Positions 8,771-16,517 of a stretch of 64,000 bases of DNA are shown piece by piece (position 1 is the first letter of the stretch; each line of letters starts with the position of its first letter). The stretch comes from Methylocystis sp. (GTDB lineage Bacteria > Pseudomonadota > Alphaproteobacteria > Rhizobiales > Beijerinckiaceae). The position numbers and the translations under genes are program-made. Below the pieces are notes generated by a model. It ran no database searches. It saw nothing but the letters and a program-made list of their open reading frames with translations, and was not told the DNA's origin. The stretch is from positions 39,477-103,476 of the forward strand of contig JAMBEQ010000266.1 in assembly GCA_024506175.1 (NCBI GenBank), given 5' to 3'.

Positions 8771-9895
8771 ATGGCGCTCGACCTTCCGACGCGACTCGAC
8801 CTCTACGCGCTCGGGCGCGATTACGTCATCCAGCGGGCGGCGAAGATCGACGCGGCGCAAGTCGACACCGAGGGATCCGACGTCAACCTCGTCGTCGGCG
8901 TCACGTCGGTCATGGCCGACCACATCGTCAAGCAGCTCGGCTACCGCTTCGCCGCGCTGCTCCTCGACGGTGCGGAGAACGAGGATCTCGATCGACTCGT
9001 CTTCGACCGCTACCAGCTCGTGCGAAAGGGCGCGAGTCCCGCGCTCGGCAAGGTCACCATCTCGCGACCGGCGGCGACGTTCGCGAACGGCAGCGTTCCC
9101 ATCGGCACGAAGCTGCAGACGCTATCGAACGCCGAGTACATCACGACGTCGCTCGCGAGCTTCGGCGCGACCGATCTCGTCGTGCCGAACGTGAACGTGC
9201 GCGCGAGCGTGGCCGGCAAGGCGTCGCAGGTCGGCACCGGGCAGCTCCGGCGCTTTCAGCGTCCCGACCTCCTCTGGGATCCGACGCTCACGGTCACGAA
9301 CCCCGCGCCGACCGCGCATGGCGAGGACCAGGAGAGCGACGACGATCTCAGGAATCGCGCGCGCACGTTCTGGAAGACGGCTCGGCGCGGCATCCTCGCG
9401 GCGATCGAGGCGGGCGCGCTCTCGGTCCCGGGCATCGTCAGCGCGCAGGCGGTCGAAGCGCTCACGCCGGGCGGGCAGCCCGCGCGCATCGTGCAGCTCT
9501 ACGTCGCCGACTCGACGGGCATCGCAAGCGACGTGATCGTCAACCAGGTGAATGCCTCGCTCCTCGACTTCCGCGCGGGTGGCATCGCGGTCGTTCTGAC
9601 GACGTCGCTGCCGACCATCGTGCAGGCGCAGCTCACGCTCCGCTTCCGCTCGAACGTCGACACGGTCTCGCTCACGCAGCAAGTCATCGCGGCGGTCGTC
9701 GAGTTCATCAACTCGATCCCGGTGAACGGCACGCTCTTCCTCTCGGACATCTACAGCGTGCTCCGTCGCTTCGTCGCGGACGGGCTCATCGTGAAGGACG
9801 ACGCGGTCGTCGCTCCGGCGGGCGACATCGTGCCGACGCCCGGGCAGACGCTCAGGACGACCCTCTCGAACGTGACGGCGAACGTCGTGGCGTGA
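8771..9895 (+). CDS. Baseplate J-like protein (Mu gp47 family)
   Basis: A 374-residue protein matching the baseplate J family: an N-terminal helical part with DGAENEDLDRLVFDRYQL around residues 58-75, an internal ATFANGSVPIGTKL domain entry, the conserved EDQESDDDLRNRARTFW helix near residues 183-199, and GILAAIEAGALSVPGI. It forms the wedge arms of contractile baseplates. Its 3' end overlaps a minus-strand gene by 44 bases, which is unusual in this otherwise one-directional region. Confidence 0.85.
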   Translation: MALDLPTRLDLYALGRDYVIQRAAKIDAAQVDTEGSDVNLVVGVTSVMADHIVKQLGYRFAALLLDGAENEDLDRLVFDRYQLVRKGASPALGKVTISRPAATFANGSVPIGTKLQTLSNAEYITTSLASFGATDLVVPNVNVRASVAGKASQVGTGQLRRFQRPDLLWDPTLTVTNPAPTAHGEDQESDDDLRNRARTFWKTARRGILAAIEAGALSVPGIVSAQAVEALTPGGQPARIVQLYVADSTGIASDVIVNQVNASLLDFRAGGIAVVLTTSLPTIVQAQLTLRFRSNVDTVSLTQQVIAAVVEFINSIPVNGTLFLSDIYSVLRRFVADGLIVKDDAVVAPAGDIVPTPGQTLRTTLSNVTANVVA

Positions 9896-10046
9896 GGATC
9901 CAGCATCGAGAACATATCCCTTCGAGCGGCTTCGACTCGTCGGGATACTCCCACGCCATCGGTCGGATGATCGCTCCGTCACCCGCACGAAAGCACCGAG
10001 CCTGACGCCCGCACTTCGTGCACGTGACAAGGATGTTCGTGTTCAC
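9852..10046 (-). CDS. Small zinc-ribbon protein (minus-strand cassette, gene 3)
   Basis: A 64-residue protein starting at GTG 10046, which overlaps the stop of the preceding minus-strand gene by GTGA. It has a CTKCGRQARC motif at residues 8-17 and CSRC near residue 46, a probable four-cysteine zinc site. The C-terminus is Arg/Ser-rich and antisense to the end of the J-like gene. Function unknown. The tight overlap with its neighbour and the spaced Cys pairs argue that it is real. Confidence 0.6.
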   Translation of the reverse strand: MNTNILVTCTKCGRQARCFRAGDGAIIRPMAWEYPDESKPLEGICSRCWILTPRRSPSRSRGSS

Positions 10047-10492
10047 CGCTTGCGAGTATCGCAGTCTTTTGCGTCCGAAGCATCGGACGGTGCCTCTGAT
10101 GTCTGTCCCTCGCGCGTCTTCCACTGGCATCCCGAGCAGAGCTTCGCAATGCCGACGCACCACGACTTGCCGTAGGGGCAGGGCGACCCTTGCCCCATCT
10201 GTCCCTCGATCGTGTGAGCAACGCAGAGCGCGCTCGGGATGCGGTCGCATTCGTCGTGGTCGCAGATCCACGGGCGCTCGGCGAGCATCCGGCGGGCGAC
10301 GTCGCGTTCGCGCACGACGCGCTGCGCTGCGCTCTCGACGCTCTCCGCCCCCATGCCACCGAGGATGTCCCAGAGCACCGAGCGCAGGTGACCCTCGGCG
10401 CTGCGCGGGTCGACCCCGGCGAACGAGTGCGTAGCTGCCGGCGTGTTCTGGCCAGAAGGTGTGCGACGTCCGCTCTGATCTCCACTGCTCAT
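10043..10492 (-). CDS. Cysteine/histidine-rich protein (minus-strand cassette, gene 2)
   Basis: A 149-residue protein. Its centre has CDHDECDRIPSALCVAH followed by CPYGKSWCVG and CSGCQW, which looks like one or two zinc sites of a treble-clef or ribbon kind. The N-terminal half has a VWDILGGMG-like helix and an Arg-rich VVRERDVARRML helix. ATG at 10492 overlaps the stop of the upstream minus-strand gene (ATGA), and its own stop overlaps the next gene. I do not recognise a family; a DNA-binding or regulatory role is possible. Confidence 0.65.
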   Translation of the reverse strand: MSSGDQSGRRTPSGQNTPAATHSFAGVDPRSAEGHLRSVLWDILGGMGAESVESAAQRVVRERDVARRMLAERPWICDHDECDRIPSALCVAHTIEGQMGQGSPCPYGKSWCVGIAKLCSGCQWKTREGQTSEAPSDASDAKDCDTRKR

Positions 10493-10668
10493 GCTCCGAA
10501 CAGATGCCGCATGATCGCGCGGTCGATCGCGATCTTCATCCAGAGCATCCCTTCGTTCTCCGCCTGCAGGCGCAGGAGCGCTTCGAGGTCGGCGTTCTTC
10601 AGCCGCGCGAGGAAGCGCCGATCGGACTCACGCGCCACGGCGCGCGCTCGCTTGACTCGTCTACCCAA
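10489..10668 (-). CDS. Small basic helical protein (minus-strand cassette, gene 1)
   Basis: A 59-residue protein from a TTG start at 10668, with an in-frame stop five codons upstream, so no earlier start is possible. It begins with an Arg/Lys-rich segment (GRRVKRARAVARES) and continues as an amphipathic helix (LKNADLEALLRLQAENEGM). It overlaps the next minus-strand gene by ATGA. A TAGGGT box lies nine bases before the start, and the 20-base palindrome at 10715 lies 47 bases upstream, between this gene and the divergent one at 10757. Confidence 0.55.
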   Translation of the reverse strand: MGRRVKRARAVARESDRRFLARLKNADLEALLRLQAENEGMLWMKIAIDRAIMRHLFGA

Positions 10669-10714
10669 GCGAGGATCACCCTAGAACGTCTCGCGAGCGG
10701 CGTCGAACCGAGCG

Positions 10715-10734
10715 CAGTCAAGACGTCTTGACTG
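10715..10734. promoter_or_regulatory. 20-base palindrome, copy 1 (perfect)
   Basis: CAGTCAAGACGTCTTGACTG, a perfect inverted repeat. It lies between divergent genes (minus start at 10668, plus start at 10757), the classic place for an operator controlling both. Confidence 0.8.
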
Positions 10735-10743
10735 ACGCCGTGA

Positions 10744-10749
10744 TAGGCT
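10744..10749 (+). promoter_or_regulatory. TAGGCT -10-like box seven bases before start
   Basis: TAGGCT-N7-ATG for the gene at 10757, with no ribosome binding site. The box lies nine bases after the palindrome, so a protein bound there could block polymerase. Confidence 0.4.
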
Positions 10750-10756
10750 CTGCCGC

Positions 10757-12676
10757 ATGGCGCTCAAGCAGGGCCCGCTCACGCGCGACGAGATCATGTC
10801 GGTGTGGGCTGCTGCCTGCGACAAGAGTTACCGCGACCCGCTGCTCGACGCCGGAGACGGGCAGGGGCTCGAAGTCTACAGCCAAGCCGCCGAGCAGCTC
10901 GCGCGCGTCTCGCGCGCCATCGACTCGACGACGCAGTCGCTTTACATCCTGCCATGGTCCGGGCAGACGGACGTGCCGGCGAGCGGCGAGATCAAGGCGA
11001 CCGTCACGCTCACCATCACGCGAACGGCGCTTCTCTCGAAGACGCTCGTGCTCGGCGCGGGACGCTTTTTCGTCGAAGAGGAGCAGACGGACGCGACGCC
11101 GAACGGACCGCTGCAGGTCTTCCCGGGCCGCGTCTACGTGCTGCAGAGCGATCTCGTCTTCCCCGCGGGCGAGCAGGGTCCGTTCACGGTCGTCGCCGAA
11201 GCCGTGCAGCCGGGCGCCGGCTACAACAACCCGAGGCCCGACACAATCACGAGCACGTCGACGGTGCAGAACGGCTCGGGCTTCAACAACACGCTCGCGA
11301 CGGTCATCGCGGCGAACCTCGCGACGGCAACGCCGGGCTCGCCAGCGCGCGCGATCATCCAGTCCAAGAACAAGGCCGACACGTTCGTGCCCGACCACAT
11401 CGGGCAGTACGTCTACTTCGTCGACGGAGCGAACCAGGGCAAGGTCGCGCGCATCGTGAGCTTCGACGCCGCGCCCGATCCGGTCGCGAAGATCGGCAGC
11501 GTCGTCAGCATCGCGCTCGACTTCACCGTCGACGCGACGACGTTCGCGGGTGTCTTCCAGGCGGGCGAGCAGGTGACGTTCTCCTCGGGCGCCGTGGGGC
11601 AGGTGCTCGGCACGGTCGCGCGCGGCGGCGTGCTCAAGCTCGCCTACCGCCTGCTCTCGGGCAGCTCTCCGGCGAATATCGGCGACACTGCGACGGGCGT
11701 GCTGAGCAGCGCGACGCTCACCGTGCGCACGTGCTTCGACGACGGGCTCTACACCGCGGAGGCGCCGAGCGGCTCGGTCGGCGGCGCGAGCTGGCGCGTG
11801 CTCGATTGGGCGGCGGGCTTCGGCATCAGCGTCACGCACGACGCGAGCCCCGAGGGCGGCGCGCTCGGTGTGCTCGATGAGATCGGACGAGAGCGCGATC
11901 TCTCGCGCGCTCCGGGCGAGCCCGACACACTTTACCGGCAGCGCGTCGCGACGCTCGCTGACGTCGTCAGCCCGAACGCGATCATGCGCGCTCTCTCGCG
12001 TACGCTCGGGGCGCTGCCGTGGTGCTTCCGCGAGGTCGGCTACCCGGAGCTGCGAGGCTGGTTCTACGACGGCGACCTCGGGCCCGCTGGCGCCTTCAGC
12101 AACACCGACGCGGCGATCGCGGCGCTCGACGACGCTTACGACACCGACGTCATCCTCTTCACAGGCACCGTGACGTCGGGCGCGTTCCTGAACACGCCGG
12201 GCACTGCCGAACACGTCGTGCTCGAAGACGCGAAGAACAACGTGTCCGTCTACGGCTTCTTCGGCAGTCTCACGGGCGGCAGCACGCTGCTCACGGTCAT
12301 CCGCAAGAACGGCGAGCCGCCTGCGTCGCTGACGGGGCTTCACGTGCGCGGGCTCGAATCGGGCGCCATCTTCACGCCGACGAGCTTCTCGATCCCGAAC
12401 AGCGTCGAGGACCGTCGCTTCCGGCTCGTCTTCGACTACACCGAGTTCCGCGCCTTCTTCCTCGTCGGGCTGCCGCGGCTCGGCTTCGGCGATCCGGGCT
12501 ACGCCTACGACAAGGGCGTATCGGACGCCTACGACGCGGTGCCGTACGACGCCTTCTACGACGGACAGCCTTTCGGTACAGCGGACGTCTACAGGCGCGT
12601 TTATCATGCAGTCGATCAGGCGCGCGCAGGCGGCGTCGGGTTCGACCTCTACATCGAAGACATCGGCTGCCCGTAG
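10757..12676 (+). CDS. Large baseplate/tail protein
   Basis: A 639-residue protein between the J-like protein and the tail fibre, where Mu gp48/P2 gpI-type proteins and fibre-attachment proteins lie. The N-terminal third and middle are beta-rich with repeated GAGYNNP/GSGFNNT-type turns. Around residues 395-425 is an ADVVSPNAIMRALSRTLG helix like those linking J and I domains. Ends with Asp/Tyr-rich repeats (YAYDKGVSDAYDAVPYDAFYDG). The exact family is uncertain. Start at ATG 10757, preceded by a TAGGCT box and the palindrome. Confidence 0.6.
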   Translation: MALKQGPLTRDEIMSVWAAACDKSYRDPLLDAGDGQGLEVYSQAAEQLARVSRAIDSTTQSLYILPWSGQTDVPASGEIKATVTLTITRTALLSKTLVLGAGRFFVEEEQTDATPNGPLQVFPGRVYVLQSDLVFPAGEQGPFTVVAEAVQPGAGYNNPRPDTITSTSTVQNGSGFNNTLATVIAANLATATPGSPARAIIQSKNKADTFVPDHIGQYVYFVDGANQGKVARIVSFDAAPDPVAKIGSVVSIALDFTVDATTFAGVFQAGEQVTFSSGAVGQVLGTVARGGVLKLAYRLLSGSSPANIGDTATGVLSSATLTVRTCFDDGLYTAEAPSGSVGGASWRVLDWAAGFGISVTHDASPEGGALGVLDEIGRERDLSRAPGEPDTLYRQRVATLADVVSPNAIMRALSRTLGALPWCFREVGYPELRGWFYDGDLGPAGAFSNTDAAIAALDDAYDTDVILFTGTVTSGAFLNTPGTAEHVVLEDAKNNVSVYGFFGSLTGGSTLLTVIRKNGEPPASLTGLHVRGLESGAIFTPTSFSIPNSVEDRRFRLVFDYTEFRAFFLVGLPRLGFGDPGYAYDKGVSDAYDAVPYDAFYDGQPFGTADVYRRVYHAVDQARAGGVGFDLYIEDIGCP

Positions 12677-12694
12677 CGGCGAAGGAACAAGGAC

Positions 12695-14305
12695 ATGCGA
12701 CAGCTCGTCATCAACACGCAGGAGCGCGCGATCTCGACGGACATCAACCGTCTGCAGCTCTTCAAAGAGAAGAACCTCTCGGAGCTGTTTCGCTTCTGGC
12801 TCGACGCGATCGGCAGCGACGACGACACCACGGGCGTCATCACCGAGCCGAACACGATCGAGACGCCGCTCCGCGCCGAGATCATCAACGGGCTCATGGT
12901 GACGCCCGCAGTCGGCACGACGGACATCACGATCACGCCCGGGCTCGCGTTCGTCATGAACCCGGACGCGGCGCCGGATCTGTCGAACTACAAGTACGTC
13001 GCTGACGCGGGCATCCCGTCGCCGGGCACGCTCTCGATCGCGGCGGGCTCGGGCGGCGCGACGCGCATCGACGTCATCGAGTGCCAGATCAACTCGATCG
13101 ACACCATCGTCACCGACAACCGCGACATCTTCAACGCGACGACGGGCCTCTTCGGTGTCGCGACGGTCACGAAGGAGCGCGAGCGCCGGCTCACCTACCG
13201 CGTGCGGCAGGGCACGCCGGGCGCGGGCATGCCGGCGAACCAGGCCGGCTGGCTTCCGCTCTGCGTCGCGAGCGTGCCGAGCACCTCGGTGAACAACGAC
13301 ACCGTGACGTTCTGGGACGTGCGCCCGCTCATCGCGGACCGGCTCTTCGGCGCGTTCAACAACGCGCGCCTCTGGTCGCCGTTCGAGCAGCTCAACTACA
13401 CGATCGACAGCGAGACGACGCCGGGCTCGGCGATCATGAACGGGCAGGTCAAGGTCGGTCTCGGCGCGCGGCGGCTCGGCGGCTACATGCGCCGCGGCAC
13501 GCCGGGCACCGACGCGAACAACGTCGATCTCCTCGCGGCGGCGAACCTCGATCCCGCGTGGGTCGCTCCCGTGCAGGGGCGCTTCTTCTACGTCTACCTC
13601 ATGACGCCGTTCGGGCTGCCGCGCTGGGCTCGGTACACGGACGCGACGAGCGGGTCGCGCCTGCCGCGCGCACCGCGCGGGCTTCTCGTGTCGAGCAACA
13701 TCGCGCCGACGCACATGACGGGGCAACCTTCGGCGGGCGTCGGGCTCCCGGCATCGACCGGGCTCGGCGGCACGCACACGACGGGCATCTGCATCGCCGC
13801 GCCGGTCATCACGGCGGTCGGACCGCTCAAGGCGAGCGGCATCGGCGAAGGGCTCGTGCACTGGCTCGGCTCGAACGGCGGAGCCGCGGGCGCTGTCATC
13901 AAGACGCCGAGCAGCTCGACGAGCGCGCACTTCGACTTCACGATGACGCCGGGCACCGACTTCCCGGCGAACGCGAAGGCGGTCTACGTCGCGTTCCAGA
14001 ACCTTCCGACGATGGCGGCGGGCGCGTCGTGGACGCTCGCCGACAGCGCGATTCAGACGCTTCTCCCGGGCGGGACGAACCCGGTGCACTCGCAGCCGCA
14101 CGACGGCGTCGTTCCGGTCACGAACACGCTCGGTGGCAGCACGACGATCGGCCTCTCGACGTCGGTGGCGCGCGTGCCGGTGCCGAACGTCTTCCCGGGC
14201 GCGGGCGCGGCGTGGACGCTGCGTTGGTTCATCAACTCCTTCGTCAACCTCGTCGGCGCGACGACGCCGAACCCGCAAGCCATCATCTGCGGCTGGGAGT
14301 TCTGA
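12695..14305 (+). CDS. Putative tail fibre or receptor-binding protein
   Basis: A 536-residue protein with a helical N-terminus (QERAISTDINRLQLFKEKNLSELFRFW) that could attach to the baseplate, followed by a beta-rich, Gly/Thr/Pro-rich body typical of fibres. An AAGGA ribosome binding site precedes the ATG. Position at the end of the baseplate genes and before the membrane proteins supports a fibre. No chaperone or adhesin repeat is recognisable. Confidence 0.6.
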   Translation: MRQLVINTQERAISTDINRLQLFKEKNLSELFRFWLDAIGSDDDTTGVITEPNTIETPLRAEIINGLMVTPAVGTTDITITPGLAFVMNPDAAPDLSNYKYVADAGIPSPGTLSIAAGSGGATRIDVIECQINSIDTIVTDNRDIFNATTGLFGVATVTKERERRLTYRVRQGTPGAGMPANQAGWLPLCVASVPSTSVNNDTVTFWDVRPLIADRLFGAFNNARLWSPFEQLNYTIDSETTPGSAIMNGQVKVGLGARRLGGYMRRGTPGTDANNVDLLAAANLDPAWVAPVQGRFFYVYLMTPFGLPRWARYTDATSGSRLPRAPRGLLVSSNIAPTHMTGQPSAGVGLPASTGLGGTHTTGICIAAPVITAVGPLKASGIGEGLVHWLGSNGGAAGAVIKTPSSSTSAHFDFTMTPGTDFPANAKAVYVAFQNLPTMAAGASWTLADSAIQTLLPGGTNPVHSQPHDGVVPVTNTLGGSTTIGLSTSVARVPVPNVFPGAGAAWTLRWFINSFVNLVGATTPNPQAIICGWEF

Positions 14306-14316
14306 GGAGCAGCACC

Positions 14317-14910
14317 ATGGGACCGGGCGACTACCTCGCAGCAGTTGGCGCGGCGTTCGGCGCTCTCGGCGCGATCATCGCGGCGCTCCTCAAGTACGCC
14401 GTCGACAAGCGCGACAAGGAGATCGACGACGACGTCGCCGAAGCGAAGAAGGCGGCGACCGAGAAGATCACCAAGCTCGAAGACGAGCACAAGGCGACGG
14501 CGAAGAAGCTCGAAGACGAGATCCGAAAGCTCGCCGACGAGAACAAGCACATCCTGCTTCGTCACTCCGACGATGCGCGCGAGTTCGAGCGCAAGCTGCA
14601 CGCGGCCGAGATCGCGCACATCAAGCTCGAAGGCGAGATGAAGACGATCACGAAGACGAACGAGGCGATCGAAAAGGATCTTGCCGAGATCGCGCGCGGG
14701 ATGGTGCCGCGCAAGGAGTGGGAAGAGCGGATGGATCGCTTCGAGGACACCATCTCGAAGCTCGACTCGAAGCTCGACAACTACGCGCGCGTCTCGCGGT
14801 GGAGCCCGCCGAGCGGAATGCCTGCCGTGCGCACGCCTCCGCTCCCGCGTGAAGAGGACGACATGCGCACATACAAGCCGCCGCGCGAACGTGGAGATCG
14901 CGACCGATGA
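14317..14910 (+). CDS. Membrane-anchored coiled-coil protein
   Basis: A 197-residue protein with a hydrophobic N-terminal segment (YLAAVGAAFGALGAIIAALLKYAV, residues ~6-28) followed by a long charged coiled coil (residues 30-165) and a proline/Arg-rich tail. A GAGGAG ribosome binding site precedes ATG 14317. An N-terminal anchor with a long periplasmic coiled coil is the topology of an inner-membrane spanin, but no partner lipoprotein was found. It overlaps the next gene by four bases. Confidence 0.6.
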   Translation: MGPGDYLAAVGAAFGALGAIIAALLKYAVDKRDKEIDDDVAEAKKAATEKITKLEDEHKATAKKLEDEIRKLADENKHILLRHSDDAREFERKLHAAEIAHIKLEGEMKTITKTNEAIEKDLAEIARGMVPRKEWEERMDRFEDTISKLDSKLDNYARVSRWSPPSGMPAVRTPPLPREEDDMRTYKPPRERGDRDR

Positions 14911-15254
14911 GCCGAGCAAGCGGAGAGCAAGAGCGAGTCATGCCGACCGAGCCCGAGAACGAGAACGAGCCCGGCAACGTCCCGACGCAGGAGCGAGCGC
15001 GCGAGCGTGATCCAGTGTGGATCACGCTCGGCAACATGGGTACGACGGTCGGCGAGCACGGCCAGCGCATCGAGCGCATCGAGAACAAGGTCGACGTCGC
15101 GCACGATCTCGCGAAGGCGGCGGCGTCGAAGGTCGACGAGAAGGTCGCGCGCGAGGTCGCGTTCAGCGAGAGCTTCAGCCGGCTCACCATCGCGATCGTG
15201 CTGCTCCTCGTCTTGAACCTCGCCGTCATCGTGATGATGCTCGCGCGCCGGTAG
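14907..15254 (+). CDS. Tail-anchored coiled-coil membrane protein
   Basis: A 115-residue protein: Glu/Pro-rich N-terminus, a helical region (GEHGQRIERIENKVDVAHDLAKAAASKVDEKV) and one C-terminal membrane segment (LTIAIVLLLVLNLAVIVMMLA). ATG 14907 overlaps the upstream stop; ATG 14940 is another possible start. The mirror-image topology relative to the upstream gene and the close holin-like gene suggest a membrane/lysis group. Function not known. Confidence 0.55.
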   Translation: MSRASGEQERVMPTEPENENEPGNVPTQERARERDPVWITLGNMGTTVGEHGQRIERIENKVDVAHDLAKAAASKVDEKVAREVAFSESFSRLTIAIVLLLVLNLAVIVMMLARR

Positions 15255-15280
15255 CTTCAGGAAGGCCGATTGCTGCGCCG

Positions 15281-15622
15281 CTACGGGGTCGCACAGGCGT
15301 TTTCGCGGTGCGGTGGTACTCCCGGGCATTCCCGAGCTGGGCGGAGGAAGTTGGGATGGATCTCCTTCCCGCGTTTCCAGAACGGCGGAGCGGTCCTCTG
15401 CACGAGCACGCACACGGGCGCGATGCCTGCGACGAAGCCGAGCGTCATCCCTTCGTAGCGCTTTCGCCAGCGGATCACGCGCACGATGCGGAACGTCTCT
15501 CTCCGGAAGACGACGAGCGCGTTCGGCTTCAGCCACTCGGGCAGCGCGTAGCCGTGACGATCGTACTCGCGCACGAGCGCGAGGAACCGATCGCGATCCA
15601 CGACGAGCGCGCCGAGCGTCAC
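15281..15622 (-). CDS. Minus-strand protein of unknown function
   Basis: A 113-residue protein from GTG 15622. Codon use is like that of the plus-strand genes (GC-rich third positions), which supports it being real. It contains FLALVREYDRHGYALPEWLKPNALV and a basic FRRETFRIVRVIRWRKRYEGM stretch, then a hydrophobic LGFVAGIAPVCVLVQ segment. GCGGCAT lies 11 bases before the start, the same motif found before many plus-strand genes. It converges on the gene ending at 15254. I do not recognise the family. Confidence 0.6.
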   Translation of the reverse strand: MTLGALVVDRDRFLALVREYDRHGYALPEWLKPNALVVFRRETFRIVRVIRWRKRYEGMTLGFVAGIAPVCVLVQRTAPPFWKRGKEIHPNFLRPARECPGVPPHRENACATP

Positions 15623-15624
15623 GC

Positions 15625-15653
15625 TTCGAGCTGATGCCGCTTCGGGATAAGCT
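15625..15653 (+). promoter_or_regulatory. Candidate promoter TTCGAG-N17-TAAGCT
   Basis: TAAGCT is seven bases before the ATG at 15661 and TTCGAG is exactly 17 bases upstream. No ribosome binding site precedes the ATG. The promoter occupies the short divergent gap between the genes at 15622 (minus) and 15661 (plus). Confidence 0.45.
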
Positions 15654-15660
15654 CTCGGCC

Positions 15661-16119
15661 ATGAACATCGACATCGCAACTATCCTGCAGTGGCTTCAGC
15701 TCGTGCAGGACCACAAGTGGAATTACCTCGGGCTCGTGATCGCGGTCACGCTCATCGGCTGGCTCACGTCGATGACGAGCGACTGGTCGAAGTTCCCGCT
15801 CACGATCCCGGGACGCTGGCAGCCTGCCGTCGCGGGCTTCCTCGGACTGCTCTACGCACCGCTCGTCGCGGGAGCTGCAGCGATGAAGGCGGGCACTCCG
15901 ATCGGAGCTGCGATGCTCGGCGCGATCGAGAGCGGCGTCTTCATGGCGGCGCTCACCGCGTTCCTCTACGACCTCGTCATTCGCGGCGTGCTCAACGGGA
16001 CGGTGCCTTCGTGGCTCGCGTGGCTCTCGTTCAAGAACCAGCCCGGAGCGATCGATCTCAAGACGCGCAGCAGCAAGCCTCCGCCGAGCAACACTACCGC
16101 GGCGAAGCCGAAGGTGTGA
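15661..16119 (+). CDS. Holin-like multi-pass membrane protein
   Basis: A 152-residue protein with three hydrophobic segments: about residues 20-38 (NYLGLVIAVTLIGWLTSM), 54-74 (AVAGFLGLLYAPLVAGAAAM) and 80-108 (IGAAMLGAIESGVFMAALTAFLYDLVI), and a hydrophilic C-terminal tail rich in Lys, Ser and Pro. Size and topology fit a class I holin. It is the last gene before the terminator-like hairpins at 16161-16204. No endolysin was found next to it, so the holin role is inference. Confidence 0.5.
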   Translation: MNIDIATILQWLQLVQDHKWNYLGLVIAVTLIGWLTSMTSDWSKFPLTIPGRWQPAVAGFLGLLYAPLVAGAAAMKAGTPIGAAMLGAIESGVFMAALTAFLYDLVIRGVLNGTVPSWLAWLSFKNQPGAIDLKTRSSKPPPSNTTAAKPKV

Positions 16120-16160
16120 AGCATCGAGTGCACGCGAGCGCGCCGTCGTGCGCGCTCGTC

Positions 16161-16178
16161 GGTGCGCGCCAGCGCACC
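16161..16178. terminator. Hairpin, seven-base stem
   Basis: GGTGCGC and GCGCACC pair around GCCA. First of two adjacent hairpins downstream of the holin-like gene. Confidence 0.4.
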
Positions 16179-16180
16179 AC

Positions 16181-16204
16181 AAGAACGTCCTACCGGACGT
16201 TCTT
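16181..16204. terminator. Hairpin, ten-base perfect stem
   Basis: AAGAACGTCC and GGACGTTCTT pair perfectly around TACC. Followed by TCTCAATTCAA rather than a full T-run; the symmetric A/T ends could act in both directions. Confidence 0.55.
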
Positions 16205-16442
16205 CTCAATTCAACGATCGATCTCAATTACGACGAGAGATCATTCGATATGCGTCGTAATACGTCGTGGCGCGCGCGCCCGCGCACGCGCGCGTGTAAT
16301 AAGTACCCCCCGTGGCCGAGCGTTCACACCGGGCTTCGTGGCAAAAGATATCGCTTTCCTCGGGTTAGCTCCTCAGTCGTGACGTCATTACTGCGATAAC
16401 CCCGCGCGGCGTTTTGCCAATTACGAATTGAGACGAAAAGTC

Positions 16443-16472
16443 TCGACGGTGTGCGCGGACGGAAGCTAATAC
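16443..16472 (+). promoter_or_regulatory. Candidate promoter TCGACG-N18-TAATAC
   Basis: TAATAC at 16467 with TCGACG 18 bases upstream, just after a small GAAAA-loop hairpin, and 45 bases before the helicase start. Plausible start of the replication operon. Confidence 0.35.
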
Positions 16473-16517
16473 GCAAAGACGATCGCCGAGCGCATCTGGC
16501 GCGGCATCGGCAGGAGC

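Larger units (their letters stand above)
16120..16517. other. Main intergenic region between tail and replication genes
   Basis: About 400 bases without a supported gene and clearly more AT-rich than the surroundings. It holds two tandem hairpins (16161-16204), a GC-only alternating purine/pyrimidine tract near 16270-16294, a TGACGTCA palindrome at 16379-16386, a small GAGAC-GAAAA-GTCTC hairpin at 16430-16444 and a possible promoter before 16518. Likely the boundary between two transcription units. Confidence 0.6.

Noticed and set aside
10725..10749. TTGACT in the palindrome as a -35 element
   Set aside because: The distance to the TAGGCT box at 10744 is only 10 bases, and no -10 at 16-18 bases follows the other copies on either strand. 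The palindrome is better seen as a protein-binding site.
10718..14278. Very long minus-strand open frame (about 1186 codons) opposite the 10757 and 12695 genes
   Set aside because: Its product is almost only Arg/Ala/Val/Asp, as expected from the complement of GC-rich coding sequence. The plus-strand proteins are coherent. The same applies to other long antisense frames such as 366-2201 and 2563-4095.
16148..16399. 83-codon plus-strand open frame in the main intergenic region
   Set aside because: It runs through both hairpins and the GC-only repeat, has no ribosome binding site and odd composition.
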